Part shown: positions 23,590 to 32,555 of the stretch, in pieces | How positions within the stretch are numbered: position 1 is the stretch's first letter | How the letters are laid out: each line of letters begins with the position of its first letter | Source: Rubrivivax sp. | GTDB taxonomy: Bacteria > Pseudomonadota > Gammaproteobacteria > Burkholderiales > Burkholderiaceae_C | NCBI GenBank assembly: GCA_022842825.1 | Contig: JALHOU010000011.1 | Span: forward strand, 1 to 47,608 | DNA length: 47,608 bases | Direction: 5' to 3' | Translations under genes and position numbers: made by a program | Notes under the pieces: model-generated | Told to the model about the DNA's origin: nothing | What the model saw: only the letters and a program-made list of their open reading frames with translations | The model's database searches: none

Positions 23590-24042
23590 CTAGCGCGCAC
23601 CGTAGACTTCCTCGGCGCGGCGAACGAAGGCATCGACCAGCGTGTTGGCGACGCGGTCGAAGACCGGGCTCACCACGCGCTCGAGCGCCGCACTGGCGAA
23701 GGAATAGCGCAGGTCGAACTCGATCTTGCAGGCCTGCTCCTCGGTGCCGGGGCGGCCGAGCGGCTGGAAGAGCCAGCTGCCCTCGAGCACCGAGAACGGC
23801 CCGTCAACGAGGCTCACCGTCACCGAGCGGTCGACCACGTGCCGGTTCCGGGTGGTGAACGCATGGCGAACGCCCATGTAGGCCAGACTCAGGCGCGCGG
23901 TCACGCTGTCGCCGTCGTTCTCCAGCACGTCCGCACGGTCGCACCAGGGCAGGAACTGCGGGTAGGCCGGGATGCCGGTGACCAGGGCGTACATCTCGCG
24001 CGGCGAGTACCACAGCAGCACGGAGCGGCGGACATGCTTCAT
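23590..24042 (-). CDS. ratA: RatA/COQ10-type START-domain protein
   Basis: 150 residues of the polyketide-cyclase/START fold. It opens 'MKHVRRSVLLWYSPREMYALVTGIPAYPQFLPWCDRADVLE', a very typical RatA start, and contains 'FSVLEGSWLFQPLG' and the C-terminal helix 'VFDRVANTLVDAFVRRAEEVYG'. E. coli RatA was described as a ribosome-association toxin; the eukaryotic and many bacterial relatives bind ubiquinone, so a quinone-related role is at least as likely. It is divergent from smpB, with the two starts separated by an AT-rich symmetric element. Confidence 0.94.
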   Translation of the reverse strand: MKHVRRSVLLWYSPREMYALVTGIPAYPQFLPWCDRADVLENDGDSVTARLSLAYMGVRHAFTTRNRHVVDRSVTVSLVDGPFSVLEGSWLFQPLGRPGTEEQACKIEFDLRYSFASAALERVVSPVFDRVANTLVDAFVRRAEEVYGAR

Positions 24043-24059
24043 ACAATGGATTCATTGTA
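24042..24059. promoter_or_regulatory. Symmetric -10-like element between ratA and smpB
   Basis: TACAATG, GATT, CATTGTA is a perfect 7 bp inverted repeat that places a TACAAT hexamer on both strands. The minus-strand copy (24054-24059) would start transcription about 5 bases before the ratA ATG, giving a nearly leaderless mRNA. The plus-strand copy (24042-24047) would serve smpB. -35 elements are not recognisable. It could equally be an operator. Confidence 0.45.
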
Positions 24060-24135
24060 GGAGCGCGAGTGCGAGCCGATGGATGCGCGGGAGCCCCCGC
24101 GCACCTCGCGGCACCTGGCCCCGAGACTGCTGCAC

Positions 24136-24603
24136 ATGGCTGCCATTGCCGAGAACCGCCGCGCCCGCTACGACTACCTGATCGAGGAAACACACGAGGC
24201 CGGCCTCGTGCTCGAGGGTTGGGAGATCAAGGCCATCCGCGACGGCCAGGTGCAGCTCACCGACGGATACGTCGTCATCCGCGACGGCGAGCTCTATCTC
24301 ATCGGGTGCCGCATCAATGCGCTTCGCTCGGCCTCGACGCACGTGCATCCCGAGCCCGACCGCACCAAGAAGCTGCTGATGCACAAGGACGAGATCCGCC
24401 GCCTCGTGGGCAAGGTCGAGCAGCGCGGCTTCACGCTCGTGCCGCTGAACCTTCACTTCAAGGGCGGCCGCGTGAAGGTCGACATCGCCCTGGCCAAGGG
24501 CAAGGCGCAGCATGACAAGCGCGACACCGAGAAGAAGCGCGACTGGGAGCGCGAGCGTGGGCGCCTGATGCGGCACAAGGTGTCGGGTGCGGGCAGGGCC
24601 TGA
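24136..24603 (+). CDS. smpB: SsrA-binding protein SmpB
   Basis: 155 residues. Binds tmRNA and directs it to stalled ribosomes in trans-translation. The oligonucleotide-binding barrel shows '[51 protein letters not shown]', and the basic tail ends '[27 protein letters not shown]'. The ATG at 24136 matches the conserved family start; an ATG at 24079 would add 19 unrelated residues. It is convergent with the downstream lyase gene, with 58 bp between stops. Confidence 0.97.
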   Translation: MAAIAENRRARYDYLIEETHEAGLVLEGWEIKAIRDGQVQLTDGYVVIRDGELYLIGCRINALRSASTHVHPEPDRTKKLLMHKDEIRRLVGKVEQRGFTLVPLNLHFKGGRVKVDIALAKGKAQHDKRDTEKKRDWERERGRLMRHKVSGAGRA

Positions 24604-24661
24604 GCAGAACCACCGTCCTGCGCGGCTCGGGCCTGCGTCGCTGATTGGTGCCCCGAACGCG

Positions 24662-25828
24662 TCAGGAGAAAGCGGCGCGCAGCGCCTGCTCCAGGTCGGC
24701 GCGCAACACCGCCGCCTCCTCCAGGCCGATCGAGAAGCGCACGAGATGCCCTCGCAGCGACCCGTCGGGCCTCATCGCCCCGAGGTCATAGGGCACGGCC
24801 AGGCTGCGCGGGCCGGCCCACGAGTAGCCGATGCCGAACAGGCGCAGCGCATCCACGAACGTGTCGACCTGCGTCTGCGCATAACGCTCCTGGAAGAGCA
24901 CCGAGAACAGGCCCGCCGCGTCGGTACACAGCGTTCGCCAGTGCTCATGCCCGGGGCAGCTCGGCAACGCCGGGTGCAGCACGCGCGCCACCTCCGGCCG
25001 CCCCTGCAGCCACGAGGCCAGCTCACGTGCCGCTGCATCGTGCGCACGGTAGCGCAGCGGCAGCGAGGGCAGCGAACGCAGGATCGACTCGGCATCGTTG
25101 GCTGCCACACCCAGGCCCAGGTGCATGTGGGTGAGCTTGATGCGCTCGTTGAGCGCGTCGTCACGCGTCGTCACCGAGCCCATCAGCACGTCGCCACCGC
25201 CGCTGGGGAACTTGGTCAGGGCCTGCACGACGATGTCGATGCCCAGCGCGAAGGCATCGAACGCCAGGCCGGCGCCCCACGTGTTGTCGATGGCCGTCAT
25301 CACCCCTCGCTGGCGCGCTGCCGCCACGAGGCCCCGCAGGTCCGGGAACTCCATCGTCACCGAGCCCGCCGCCTCCAGCCAGACAAGCTTCGTGCGCGCG
25401 CCGAGCAAACCGGCGAAGGCCTGGGCATCCAGAGGGTCGTAGAGGCGATGCGTGACTCCGAAGCGGGCCAGTTCGGTTCGCGCCAGTTCGCGGCTCGGGC
25501 CGTAGACATTGGCCGGCAGCAGCATCTCGTCTCCCGGCGCAAGCAGGGCAAGGTCGACGAGTGCGATGGCGGCCAGGCCGCTGGGTACCAGCTGGCAGTG
25601 GCGCCCGCCTTCCAGCGCGGCAATGCGCTCCTCGAGCGTGAAGGTCGTCGGCGTGCCGTGCAGACCATAGGTGTAGCCGGTCTTCGTCCGCCAGTCGCGG
25701 GCACGCATTGCGGCGACACTCGGGAAGAGCACCGTCGAGGCCTTGAACACGCCAACCTGGGGTGCGGCAAATCCCGCAGGCGGCTGGTAGTCGTGATGGA
25801 TGAGCGTGCTGGCGGCGTCGGGCTTCAA
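24662..25828 (-). CDS. metC: Cystathionine beta-lyase-like PLP enzyme (Cys/Met metabolism family)
   Basis: About 388 residues. PLP enzyme of the cystathionine lyase/synthase family. Visible features are 'YTYGLHGTPTTFTLEERIAALEGG', the PLP-ring region 'VPSGLAAIALVDLALLAPGDE', the Asp loop 'TAIDNTWGAGLAFDAFALGID' and the Schiff-base Lys in 'QALTKFPSGGGDVLMGS'. Start: no ATG or GTG lies between the rimO stop and the conserved region. A TTG at 25828 ('LKPDAASTLIHHDY') preceded by an AGGAAG sequence is the best choice. Expected reaction: cystathionine to homocysteine, pyruvate and ammonia. MetC is preferred from the 'GLHGTPTT' type; other family members are possible. Confidence 0.83.
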   Translation of the reverse strand: MKPDAASTLIHHDYQPPAGFAAPQVGVFKASTVLFPSVAAMRARDWRTKTGYTYGLHGTPTTFTLEERIAALEGGRHCQLVPSGLAAIALVDLALLAPGDEMLLPANVYGPSRELARTELARFGVTHRLYDPLDAQAFAGLLGARTKLVWLEAAGSVTMEFPDLRGLVAAARQRGVMTAIDNTWGAGLAFDAFALGIDIVVQALTKFPSGGGDVLMGSVTTRDDALNERIKLTHMHLGLGVAANDAESILRSLPSLPLRYRAHDAAARELASWLQGRPEVARVLHPALPSCPGHEHWRTLCTDAAGLFSVLFQERYAQTQVDTFVDALRLFGIGYSWAGPRSLAVPYDLGAMRPDGSLRGHLVRFSIGLEEAAVLRADLEQALRAAFS

Positions 25829-25905
25829 GTCCGGGTCTTCCTGGTAAGAGCGCTTGTTTTTCGGGGCGGAGCGCGGTCGACGGAAGGATGGCGCGTCGAT
25901 GACCG

Positions 25906-27348
25906 CTACAGCGGCAAAGCCACGAGGTCGTGGCCCTCGCAGGCCACGACACGCGCGCGGACGAAGTCGCCCGGCTTCATCGTGCGGCTGGCCTTGGTCG
26001 GTGGCAGCAGACGCACCGTACCGTCGATCTCCGGCGCGTCGGCGTAGGAGCGTCCGCGCCCGCCCCTGCGGCCCAGCGCGGGCGCCTGGTCGACCAACAC
26101 CTGCATCTCGGCGCCGACGCGGCGTTGCAGCTTGCGCGCCGACACCTCCTCGGCCACCGCCATGAAGCGGGCGCGGCGTTCCTCGCGCCGCGGTTGCGGC
26201 AACTGGCCGGCAAGCTCGTTCGCGACGGCGCCCTCCACGGGCGAGTACGCGAAGCAGCCCGCACGATCGATCTCGGCCTCGCGAATGAACTGGAGCAGAT
26301 GCTCGAATTCCGCCTCGGTTTCGCCCGGGAAGCCGGCGATGAAGGTGCTGCGCACGACGATCTGCGGACACGCCGCGCGCCAGCGTTGCAGGCGCTCGAG
26401 GTTGCGCTCGCCGCCGTTGCCGACCGCGGGGCGCTTCATGCGCCTGAGCACGTCGGGGTGCGAATGCTGGAAAGGCACGTCGAGGTAGGGCAGCACGCGG
26501 CCGTCGCTCATCAGCGGCAGCAGATCGTCGACGCTCGGGTAGGGATAGACATAGTGGAATCGCACCCACGCGCCGTGCGGCGCCGCCAGCTCGGCCAGCT
26601 TCTCGGCGAGGTCCACCAGCCGCGTCTTCACCGGCTTGCCGTCCCAGAAGCCGGTGCGGTACTTGACATCCACGCCGTAAGCCGAGGTGTCCTGGCTGAC
26701 GACGAGCAGCTCCTTCACGCCGCTTTCGAACAGCGCCCGCGCCTCGTTGAGCAGGTCGCCGACCGGCCGCGAGACGAGGTCGCCGCGCATGCTGGGGATG
26801 ATGCAGAACGTACAGCGGTGATTGCAGCCCTCGCTGATCTTCAGGTAGGCGTAGTGGCGCGGCGTCAGCTTGATGCCAGCCACGCCCCTGAACTCGGCGC
26901 GCGCCTCCGGCACGAGGTCGACGAACGGATCGTGCGGCTTCGGCACATGCCGGTGCACGGCATCCATGACCTCCTCGGTGGCGTGCGGCCCCGTCACCGC
27001 CAGCACCTTGGGGTGCACCTGTCGAACGAGGTTGCCGCCGCCTGCGCCGGTGTCGGGCCCGCCCTTGGCGCCCAGGCAGCCGGTGACGATGACCTTGCCG
27101 TTCTCGGCCAGCGCCTCGCCGATGGTGGACAGGCTCTCCTGCACCGCCTCGTCGATGAAGCCGCAGGTGTTGACGATGACGAGATCGGCGCCGGCAAAGG
27201 TCTTGCTGGTCTCGTAGCCCTCGGCCCGCAGGCGCGTGAGGATGAGTTCGGAATCAGTCAGCGCCTTCGGGCAGCCGAGCGAGACGAAGCCCACGCGGGG
27301 CGCTGTGCCCGGCATGGCTGAGGCCGTGGATGGATCGGTCGAATTCAT
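25906..27348 (-). CDS. rimO: Ribosomal protein S12 methylthiotransferase RimO
   Basis: 480 residues. Radical-SAM enzyme that adds a methylthio group to Asp88 of ribosomal protein S12. The N-terminal MTTase domain has three cysteines of the auxiliary cluster ('SLGCPKAL', 'NTCGF', 'TGCLG'). The radical-SAM cluster is 'GCNHRCTFC', and the C-terminal TRAM domain ends '[19 protein letters not shown]'. '[12 protein letters not shown]' distinguishes RimO from MiaB. The ATG at 27348 is chosen as the nearest start to the conserved '[13 protein letters not shown]'; the GTG-type upstream extension to 27501 has no similarity. It is slightly longer than average through small insertions, for example 'PDTGAGGGN'. 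Confidence 0.97.
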   Translation of the reverse strand: MNSTDPSTASAMPGTAPRVGFVSLGCPKALTDSELILTRLRAEGYETSKTFAGADLVIVNTCGFIDEAVQESLSTIGEALAENGKVIVTGCLGAKGGPDTGAGGGNLVRQVHPKVLAVTGPHATEEVMDAVHRHVPKPHDPFVDLVPEARAEFRGVAGIKLTPRHYAYLKISEGCNHRCTFCIIPSMRGDLVSRPVGDLLNEARALFESGVKELLVVSQDTSAYGVDVKYRTGFWDGKPVKTRLVDLAEKLAELAAPHGAWVRFHYVYPYPSVDDLLPLMSDGRVLPYLDVPFQHSHPDVLRRMKRPAVGNGGERNLERLQRWRAACPQIVVRSTFIAGFPGETEAEFEHLLQFIREAEIDRAGCFAYSPVEGAVANELAGQLPQPRREERRARFMAVAEEVSARKLQRRVGAEMQVLVDQAPALGRRGGRGRSYADAPEIDGTVRLLPPTKASRTMKPGDFVRARVVACEGHDLVALPL

Positions 27349-27454
27349 CGGGGGGATTCTCGGCCATCGCGCGACGGCGTTGCCGTGACGGCCGCCGGCC
27401 CCGCGCAGCGGATTGCGACCGCGGCCGGTGCAGCCACCAGCCGCCGCAGCGCCG

Positions 27455-28039
27455 CTACTTCTTGTTCGCCCCGAACCCCGGCATGCCCGGGAACAGCCCA
27501 CCGGCGTTGCGCTGCAACTGCTCGACGAGGCTGCGGCTTTGCTCCAGATAGCTGGTCATCAGGTTCTGCAGCACGGGCGTCTGGCCGCTCATGAACTGCG
27601 TCCACACCTCGGGCGTCAGGTGCTTGGGGTCGTAGAGGCCACGGCCTTGCTCGAGCAGCCTGCCCTGCAGCTCGGCAAAGGCCTGCAGGTTCTTCTCGAG
27701 CATGGTGCCCATCATCCCCTGCATCGCATGGCCGTAGAAACGGATGATCTGCTCCAGCGACTGCGTGCTGAACATCGGCACGCCGCCAGACTCTTCCTCG
27801 AGGATGATCTGCAGCAGGATGCTGCGCGTCAGGTCCTCGCCGGTCTTGGCGTCGCGCACCTCGAACGACTCGCCCGCCAGCACCATCTGCTTGACGTCGG
27901 CCAGCGTGATGTAGCTGCTCGTCTGAGTGTCGTAGAGCCGCCGGTTCGGGTACTTCTTCAGCACCCGCAACGCAGGCGCGGCCCCTGCAGCAGCGGGCGC
28001 GGCCGACGGGTCGGTGGAGGAACGACGCGAGGAGGGCAT
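27455..28039 (-). CDS. phaR: Polyhydroxyalkanoate synthesis repressor PhaR
   Basis: 194 residues. DNA-binding and PHA-binding repressor of phasin and PHA-synthesis genes. The PHB/PHA accumulation regulator domain is plain: '[59 protein letters not shown]'. A Met/Gln-rich helical C-terminus ('[24 protein letters not shown]') is thought to contact the polymer. The N-terminus is a Ser/Ala/Pro tail. PhaR implies the host stores polyhydroxybutyrate, in agreement with the hydroxybutyrate dehydrogenase at 31669. A TAGAAT -10-like hexamer lies at 28075-28080 upstream. Confidence 0.96.
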   Translation of the reverse strand: MPSSRRSSTDPSAAPAAAGAAPALRVLKKYPNRRLYDTQTSSYITLADVKQMVLAGESFEVRDAKTGEDLTRSILLQIILEEESGGVPMFSTQSLEQIIRFYGHAMQGMMGTMLEKNLQAFAELQGRLLEQGRGLYDPKHLTPEVWTQFMSGQTPVLQNLMTSYLEQSRSLVEQLQRNAGGLFPGMPGFGANKK

Positions 28040-28191
28040 GCGGTACCTGATCTTCCTGCACGGGCAGCACAGTCATTCTAGAAGGCGGGCATGGCGGGCC
28101 CGGCGCGGGATTTCCCCTTCCACCGCACCCCACCCTTGCTGCGGCGTAGCCGCTTCGGCGGCACTGCTTCGACGACGAGCCCAGAACGACG

Positions 28192-28225
28192 AAGCCGCCG
28201 GGCCCGACGCGGGTCCCGGCGGCTT
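28192..28225 (-). terminator. Strong GC hairpin just after tRNA-Val
   Basis: AAGCCGCCGGG (28192-28202) and CCCGGCGGCTT (28215-28225) form an 11 bp perfect stem with a 12-base loop, starting 7 bases after the tRNA 3' end on its strand. The following bases (CGTCGTTC) are only mildly T-rich, so it would be a weak intrinsic terminator or a processing barrier. Confidence 0.55.
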
Positions 28226-28232
28226 GCTAGTT

Positions 28233-28309
28233 TGGTAGGCGCGAGAGGACTCGAACCTCCGACCCCCACCATGTCAAGGTGGTGCTCTAACCAGCTGAGC
28301 TACACGCCT
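28233..28309 (-). tRNA. tRNA-Val (anticodon GAC)
   Basis: 77 nt including encoded CCA. The cloverleaf is complete: acceptor AGGCGTG pairs with CGCGCCT (one G-U), the D-arm is GCTCAGCTGGTTAGAGC, the anticodon stem CCACC/GGTGG encloses loop TTGACAT with anticodon GAC, and the T-arm is GGAGGTTCGAGTCCTC. It reads valine GUC/GUU codons. It lies alone between relA and phaR on the minus strand. Confidence 0.97.
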
Positions 28310-28363
28310 GTTGCGCCCGACATTCTATATCACTGCCCCCAGCGGCAGCCGCGGCGGCGGCGC

Positions 28364-30679
28364 TCACTTGCGACGCGCGTGACGAACGCCCGCCACGCGC
28401 GCCACCTGCGCCAACACGGGTGCCAGACGCGCCGCATCGGGCACTTCCACGGTGAAGGTCATCCAGGCCGTGCTGCGGTCGCGCGCGCTCTGCGTGTGCA
28501 CGGCGGTGACGTTGACCTTCTGCTTCGCGAAGACCTCGGAGATGTCGCGCAGCAGCCCGCTGCGGTCGGCCGCCTCGATCACGACGTCGATCGGATAGAG
28601 CGCCTCGCCCGCCTTCGCACCGGCCGCCGGTTCGCCCCACTTCACCTCGATGAGGCGGCCCGGGTTGGACAGCGCCATGTTGCGCAGGTTGGCGCAGTCG
28701 GCGCGGTGGATGGCCACGCCGCGGCCGCGGGTGACGAAGCCGCCGATCGCGTCCGGCGGTGCCGGCCGGCAGCAGCGGGCGAGCGTGGTGAGCAACGAGT
28801 CGACGCCGACCACCAGCACGCCGCCGCGCGTGCCGCCGCCGCTGCGCGACCGCTGCAGTGCCACGCGCTCCTCCTCCGGCGCCGCCGGCGGTGGACGCAG
28901 CAGGTTCTCGATGTGGCGCAGCGAGTACTCGTCCTTGCCCACCACTTCGAACAGCGCCTCGGCGTTCTTGAAGCCGAGCTCCTCGGCCAGACCGTCGAGC
29001 TTGACGGCCGTGCGGCCCTCGCGCTGCAGCAGCTTCTCCACGAGCTCGCGGCCGCGGGCCACGGTGACCCGTGCTGCCTGGGCGTTGAACCAGGCACGCG
29101 CCTTGGCGCGCGAACGCGGGCTCTTCAAGTACCCGAGTTCGGGATTCAGCCAGTCCAGCGACGGCCCACCTTCCTTGGCCGCCACCACCTCGACGGTCTG
29201 GCCGGACTGCAGGGCCGTGTTCAGCGGCACCATGGCCCCGTCGACCCGTGCGCCGCGACAGCGGTGACCGAGGTCGGTGTGCAGCGCGTAGGCAAAGTCC
29301 ACCGGCGTGCCATCGACGGGCAGGTCGATGATCGTCGCCTGCGGCGTGAACACGTAGATGCGGTCGTCGAAGGCCGTTGTCCGCGAACCGGCGGCGCCGC
29401 CCGCCCCGCCGGACGCTTCCTCGGCCCCGGCGGCGGCGTCGCGCTGCCAAGCCAGCAGTTCGCGCAGCACCGCCTTGCGCGCCTCGGCCACGCGCTCCTC
29501 GAAATCGCCGCTGGCGTTGACGCCGGCGTAGCCCTTGGCGCCGGCCTCCTTGTACATCCAGTGCGCCGCCACGCCGTGCTCGGCATGCTCGTGCATGGCG
29601 CGCGTACGGATCTGCACCTCCAGCGCGCGCCCGTCGTCGGCCAGCACCACGGTGTGCAGCGACTGGTAGCCGTTGGACTTGGGCCGCGCGATGTAGTCGT
29701 CGAACTGGCCTGCGATGGCGCGCCAGCGTTCGTGCACGCGCGCCAACACCACATAGCAGGTGGCCGCGTCGTCGACGATGACGCGGAGTGCCCGCGCGTC
29801 GAGCACATGCGCGAAGTCCAGCCCCTTGCCCTGCATCTTCTTCCAGATGCTGTACAGGTGCTTCGGCCGGCCCACCACGTCGGCGCGGATCGAGGCCTCG
29901 CCGAGCAGGCGGGCGAGCTGCTGCCGCGTGCGTTCGACACCGCGCTCGCGTTCGACGCGCTTCTCCTGCACGAGCTGGGCGACACGCCGGTACTCCTCGG
30001 GCTGCAGGAAGCGGAAGGCGAGGTCCTCGATCTCCCACTTGATCTGCCAGATGCCGAGCCGGTTGGCCAGCGGCGCGAAGACCTGCAGCGACTCGGTCGC
30101 GAGGTCCTCCGGGCACGGTCGATGCGCGGCCGCGAACCAGCGCAGCGTCTGCAGGCGCGAGGCCAGACGCAGCAGCACCACGCGCAGGTCGCGCGAGAAC
30201 GCCAGCAGCATCTTGCGCACGCGTTCGACCTGCAACGCGCGCTGCTCGCCGGGCACGACGGCGCCACGCGCCGCGCGCTGGATCTGCACGAGCTGGCGCG
30301 TGAGCGTGCCCAGCCGCGCCGCGTGCTCGCCGAAGGCCTTGCGCAGCACCTCCTCGGGGCGCTGCAGGTAGTCGCCCGCGTAGACCAGGTAGGCCGTCGC
30401 GCACAGCGCGGGGGCGGCGCCGATCGAGGCCAGCACCGCGGCCACGCCGTCGGCATGCGCCAGCGCGTCCTCGCCGGTGTCCAGGGCCCGACCGGCCAGC
30501 AGCGGTTCGGCAAAGGCGCGCGCACGGACCATCGCGTCGGGTGCGCCGGCCGCCTTGGCGGCAGCGAGGGAACCGGGCACCGCGGCCGCTTCAGTTGCCG
30601 CGGCGGCCTCGTCGCTGGCCAGCCGCACGATGGCCGCCGCCGCCAGCGGCGTCACGGGTGCGGCCCGGCCGGCCTTCAT
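28364..30679 (-). CDS. relA: (p)ppGpp synthetase RelA
   Basis: 771 residues. Ribosome-associated synthetase of the stringent-response alarmone. The pseudo-hydrolase domain (about 40-190) lacks the catalytic His-Asp pair: 'ATAYLVYAGD' stands where bifunctional enzymes have 'LLHD'. This makes it a RelA-type monofunctional synthetase. The synthetase domain is intact: 'GRPKHLYSIWKKMQGKG', 'PKSNGYQSLHTVV' and 'VQIRTRAMHEHAEHGVAAHWMYKE'. TGS ('IYVFTPQATIIDLPVDGTPVDFAYALHTDLGH'), zinc-finger ('ARCCRPAPPDAIGGFVTRGRGVAIHRADC') and C-terminal ACT domains follow. A 15-residue Ala/Gly insertion precedes TGS. The ATG at 30679 overlaps the hydrolase stop (ATGA). Confidence 0.96.
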   Translation of the reverse strand: MKAGRAAPVTPLAAAAIVRLASDEAAAATEAAAVPGSLAAAKAAGAPDAMVRARAFAEPLLAGRALDTGEDALAHADGVAAVLASIGAAPALCATAYLVYAGDYLQRPEEVLRKAFGEHAARLGTLTRQLVQIQRAARGAVVPGEQRALQVERVRKMLLAFSRDLRVVLLRLASRLQTLRWFAAAHRPCPEDLATESLQVFAPLANRLGIWQIKWEIEDLAFRFLQPEEYRRVAQLVQEKRVERERGVERTRQQLARLLGEASIRADVVGRPKHLYSIWKKMQGKGLDFAHVLDARALRVIVDDAATCYVVLARVHERWRAIAGQFDDYIARPKSNGYQSLHTVVLADDGRALEVQIRTRAMHEHAEHGVAAHWMYKEAGAKGYAGVNASGDFEERVAEARKAVLRELLAWQRDAAAGAEEASGGAGGAAGSRTTAFDDRIYVFTPQATIIDLPVDGTPVDFAYALHTDLGHRCRGARVDGAMVPLNTALQSGQTVEVVAAKEGGPSLDWLNPELGYLKSPRSRAKARAWFNAQAARVTVARGRELVEKLLQREGRTAVKLDGLAEELGFKNAEALFEVVGKDEYSLRHIENLLRPPPAAPEEERVALQRSRSGGGTRGGVLVVGVDSLLTTLARCCRPAPPDAIGGFVTRGRGVAIHRADCANLRNMALSNPGRLIEVKWGEPAAGAKAGEALYPIDVVIEAADRSGLLRDISEVFAKQKVNVTAVHTQSARDRSTAWMTFTVEVPDAARLAPVLAQVARVAGVRHARRK

Positions 30680-31569
30680 GGGTCCAGCAGGAAGCTGCGC
30701 ACCGCCGCGCGCTGGTCCGCTGCCACCAACGTGGGCGCATGGCCAACGCCGGCGAACTCCACGAGGCGGGCCTTCGGCCCACGCTCGCTCATCACCTTGG
30801 CGGTGGCGGGCGACAGCAGGTCCGAATCGGCGCCGCGAATCAGCAGCGTCGGGCAGCGGACGCGGTCGTAGCCCTGCCACAGCATCGCCTCGCCGGCCTT
30901 GGCCATCTCGGGCGTCATCGCCCGCACCGGCACGGCAATGGCGGGGTCGTAGTGGGACATGAAGCCGCCCCCCGGCGCCGGCACCAGTTGGGGCCGCGTC
31001 AGCTCGAGCCATTGCTCGGTGGTATGCGGCCCGAAGCCCAGGGAGACCTTGCGCAGGGCTTCGGCGGCATCCTCCACCGTCGGCCAGCTGACCGGCTGCC
31101 CCAGGTAGCCCGCGATCCGCGCGATCGCCGAAGGCTCGATGGTCGGCCCGACGTCATTGAGGACCAGCCTGCGCACCGGCGCGCCCGGCAGGCTGGCCAG
31201 GCCCATGCCGATGAGCCCGCCCATCGAGGTGCCCACCCAGTCGACCTGCGCCACGTCCAGCCGCGCCACGAGCGTGACCATGTCGGCCACGTAGCTCGGG
31301 ATGGCGTAGCCCATCGGGTCGGCGAGCCGGTCGCTGCGGCCGCGGCCGACCACGTCGGGGCAGATGACGCGGTAGTGGCTCGCGAGGTCGCGCGCCAGCG
31401 TGTCGAAGTCGCGCCCCTGGCGCGAGAGGCCATGCACACACACCACCGTGCGGGGATGGTCGAGGTCGCCCTGCTGCGCCCATTGCCAGTAGGCCATGCG
31501 GTGCAAGCCACGGCTGTCGAGGCACGAAACATGGTGGAGCGTGGGCTGGGCGGAGAGGCTGGCGGTCAT
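30676..31569 (-). CDS. Alpha/beta fold hydrolase
   Basis: 297 residues from ATG 31569; an ATG at 31632 would add 21 residues without similarity. Motifs: 'VVCVHGLSRQGRDFDTLARDLA' (oxyanion hole), nucleophile 'VGTSMGGLIGM' (Ser), 'LIRGADSDLLSP' (Asp) and 'GVGHAPTL' (His), so the triad is complete. A cap domain lies at about 150-220. Homologues of this type near relA are annotated only as hydrolases. It is translationally coupled to relA by a 4 bp overlap, and divergent from the hydroxybutyrate dehydrogenase. PHB-oligomer or thioester hydrolysis is possible from context but unsupported. Confidence 0.9.
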   Translation of the reverse strand: MTASLSAQPTLHHVSCLDSRGLHRMAYWQWAQQGDLDHPRTVVCVHGLSRQGRDFDTLARDLASHYRVICPDVVGRGRSDRLADPMGYAIPSYVADMVTLVARLDVAQVDWVGTSMGGLIGMGLASLPGAPVRRLVLNDVGPTIEPSAIARIAGYLGQPVSWPTVEDAAEALRKVSLGFGPHTTEQWLELTRPQLVPAPGGGFMSHYDPAIAVPVRAMTPEMAKAGEAMLWQGYDRVRCPTLLIRGADSDLLSPATAKVMSERGPKARLVEFAGVGHAPTLVAADQRAAVRSFLLDP

Positions 31570-31668
31570 GGCGTTCCAGGCGTGCGGGCGTGAAAGCTGG
31601 CCGTCGGGACCGGCCCTCGATAATCGGTTCATCGTAACAAGGCCGACGCCCACCAGGAGGGAAGCAGG

Positions 31669-32448
31669 ATGTCCACGGCAGTCAAGGGAAGGGTCGCGCT
31701 CGTCACCGGGTCCACCAGCGGCATCGGCCTCGGCATCGCGCTGGCACTGGCCGAACAGGGCGCGAGGGTCATGCTCAATGGCTTCGGCGACGTGGACGGC
31801 GCACTGGCCGCCGTGCGCAAACATGACGCGGGCGCGCGCCATCACGCTGCCGACATGAGCAAGCCGGCCGAGATCGAGGACATGGTGCGCTCGTGCGAGC
31901 GCGAGTTCGGGCGCCTGGACGTCCTCGTCAACAACGCCGGCATCCAGCACGTGGCGCCGGTGCACGAGTTCCCGGTGGAACGCTGGGACGCGATCATCGC
32001 CATCAACCTGAGCTCGGCCTTCCACGCCATGCGCATGGCGCTGCCCGGCATGCGCGCGCGCAACTGGGGGCGCATCATCAACATCGCCTCCGCGCACGGC
32101 CTTGTCGCCTCTGCGGCCAAGAGCGCCTATGTTGCCGCCAAGCACGGCGTCGTCGGCCTCACCAAGGTGGCGGCGCTGGAGAACGCCACCACCGGCGTGA
32201 CGGTGAACGCGGTGTGCCCGGGCTGGGTGCTGACGCCGCTGGTGCAAAAGCAGGTCGACGCCCGCGCTGCGGCCGACGGTGTCGACAACGAGGAGGCCAA
32301 GCGCCGCCTGCTCGCCGAGAAGCAGCCTTCGCTGCAGTTCACGACGCCCGAGCAGCTGGCCGGCCTGTGCCTGTTCCTGTGCTCACCCCCGGCCGACAAC
32401 GTGCGCGGGGTCGCTTGGCAGGTGGACGGCGGCTGGACGGCGCAGTAA
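31669..32448 (+). CDS. bdhA: D-3-hydroxybutyrate dehydrogenase (SDR family)
   Basis: 259 residues. Interconverts 3-hydroxybutyrate and acetoacetate with NAD(H), a step in mobilising polyhydroxybutyrate. SDR motifs: cofactor 'TGSTSGIG', 'NNAG', catalytic Ser in 'NIASAHG' and 'YVAAK' (Tyr/Lys). The segment 'CPGWVLTPLVQKQVDARA' with 'LLAEKQPSLQFTTPEQLA' is typical of bacterial 3-hydroxybutyrate dehydrogenases and separates it from generic SDRs. An AGGAGGGAAG ribosome-binding site precedes the ATG. It is convergent with the SIMPL-domain gene. Confidence 0.95.
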   Translation: MSTAVKGRVALVTGSTSGIGLGIALALAEQGARVMLNGFGDVDGALAAVRKHDAGARHHAADMSKPAEIEDMVRSCEREFGRLDVLVNNAGIQHVAPVHEFPVERWDAIIAINLSSAFHAMRMALPGMRARNWGRIINIASAHGLVASAAKSAYVAAKHGVVGLTKVAALENATTGVTVNAVCPGWVLTPLVQKQVDARAAADGVDNEEAKRRLLAEKQPSLQFTTPEQLAGLCLFLCSPPADNVRGVAWQVDGGWTAQ

Positions 32449-32555
32449 AGGCCCGGCGGAGGCTTCTGTGAGAGCGCGCTGACATCTTGGTGATGGCGCA
32501 CCGGCTCCTGCGCCGCTGCGTGCCGGGGCCATTCGCAGCGGCTTGGCGCCGCCGT

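Noticed and set aside
28040-28080. CTGC/GCAG-like sequences before phaR as a PhaR operator
   Set aside because: TGC-rich sequence is too common in this DNA to support an operator; no clear symmetry.
28091-30871. 926-residue plus-strand ORF over tRNA-Val and relA
   Set aside because: Shadow of RelA on the opposite strand; it crosses a tRNA gene and has no recognisable domain.
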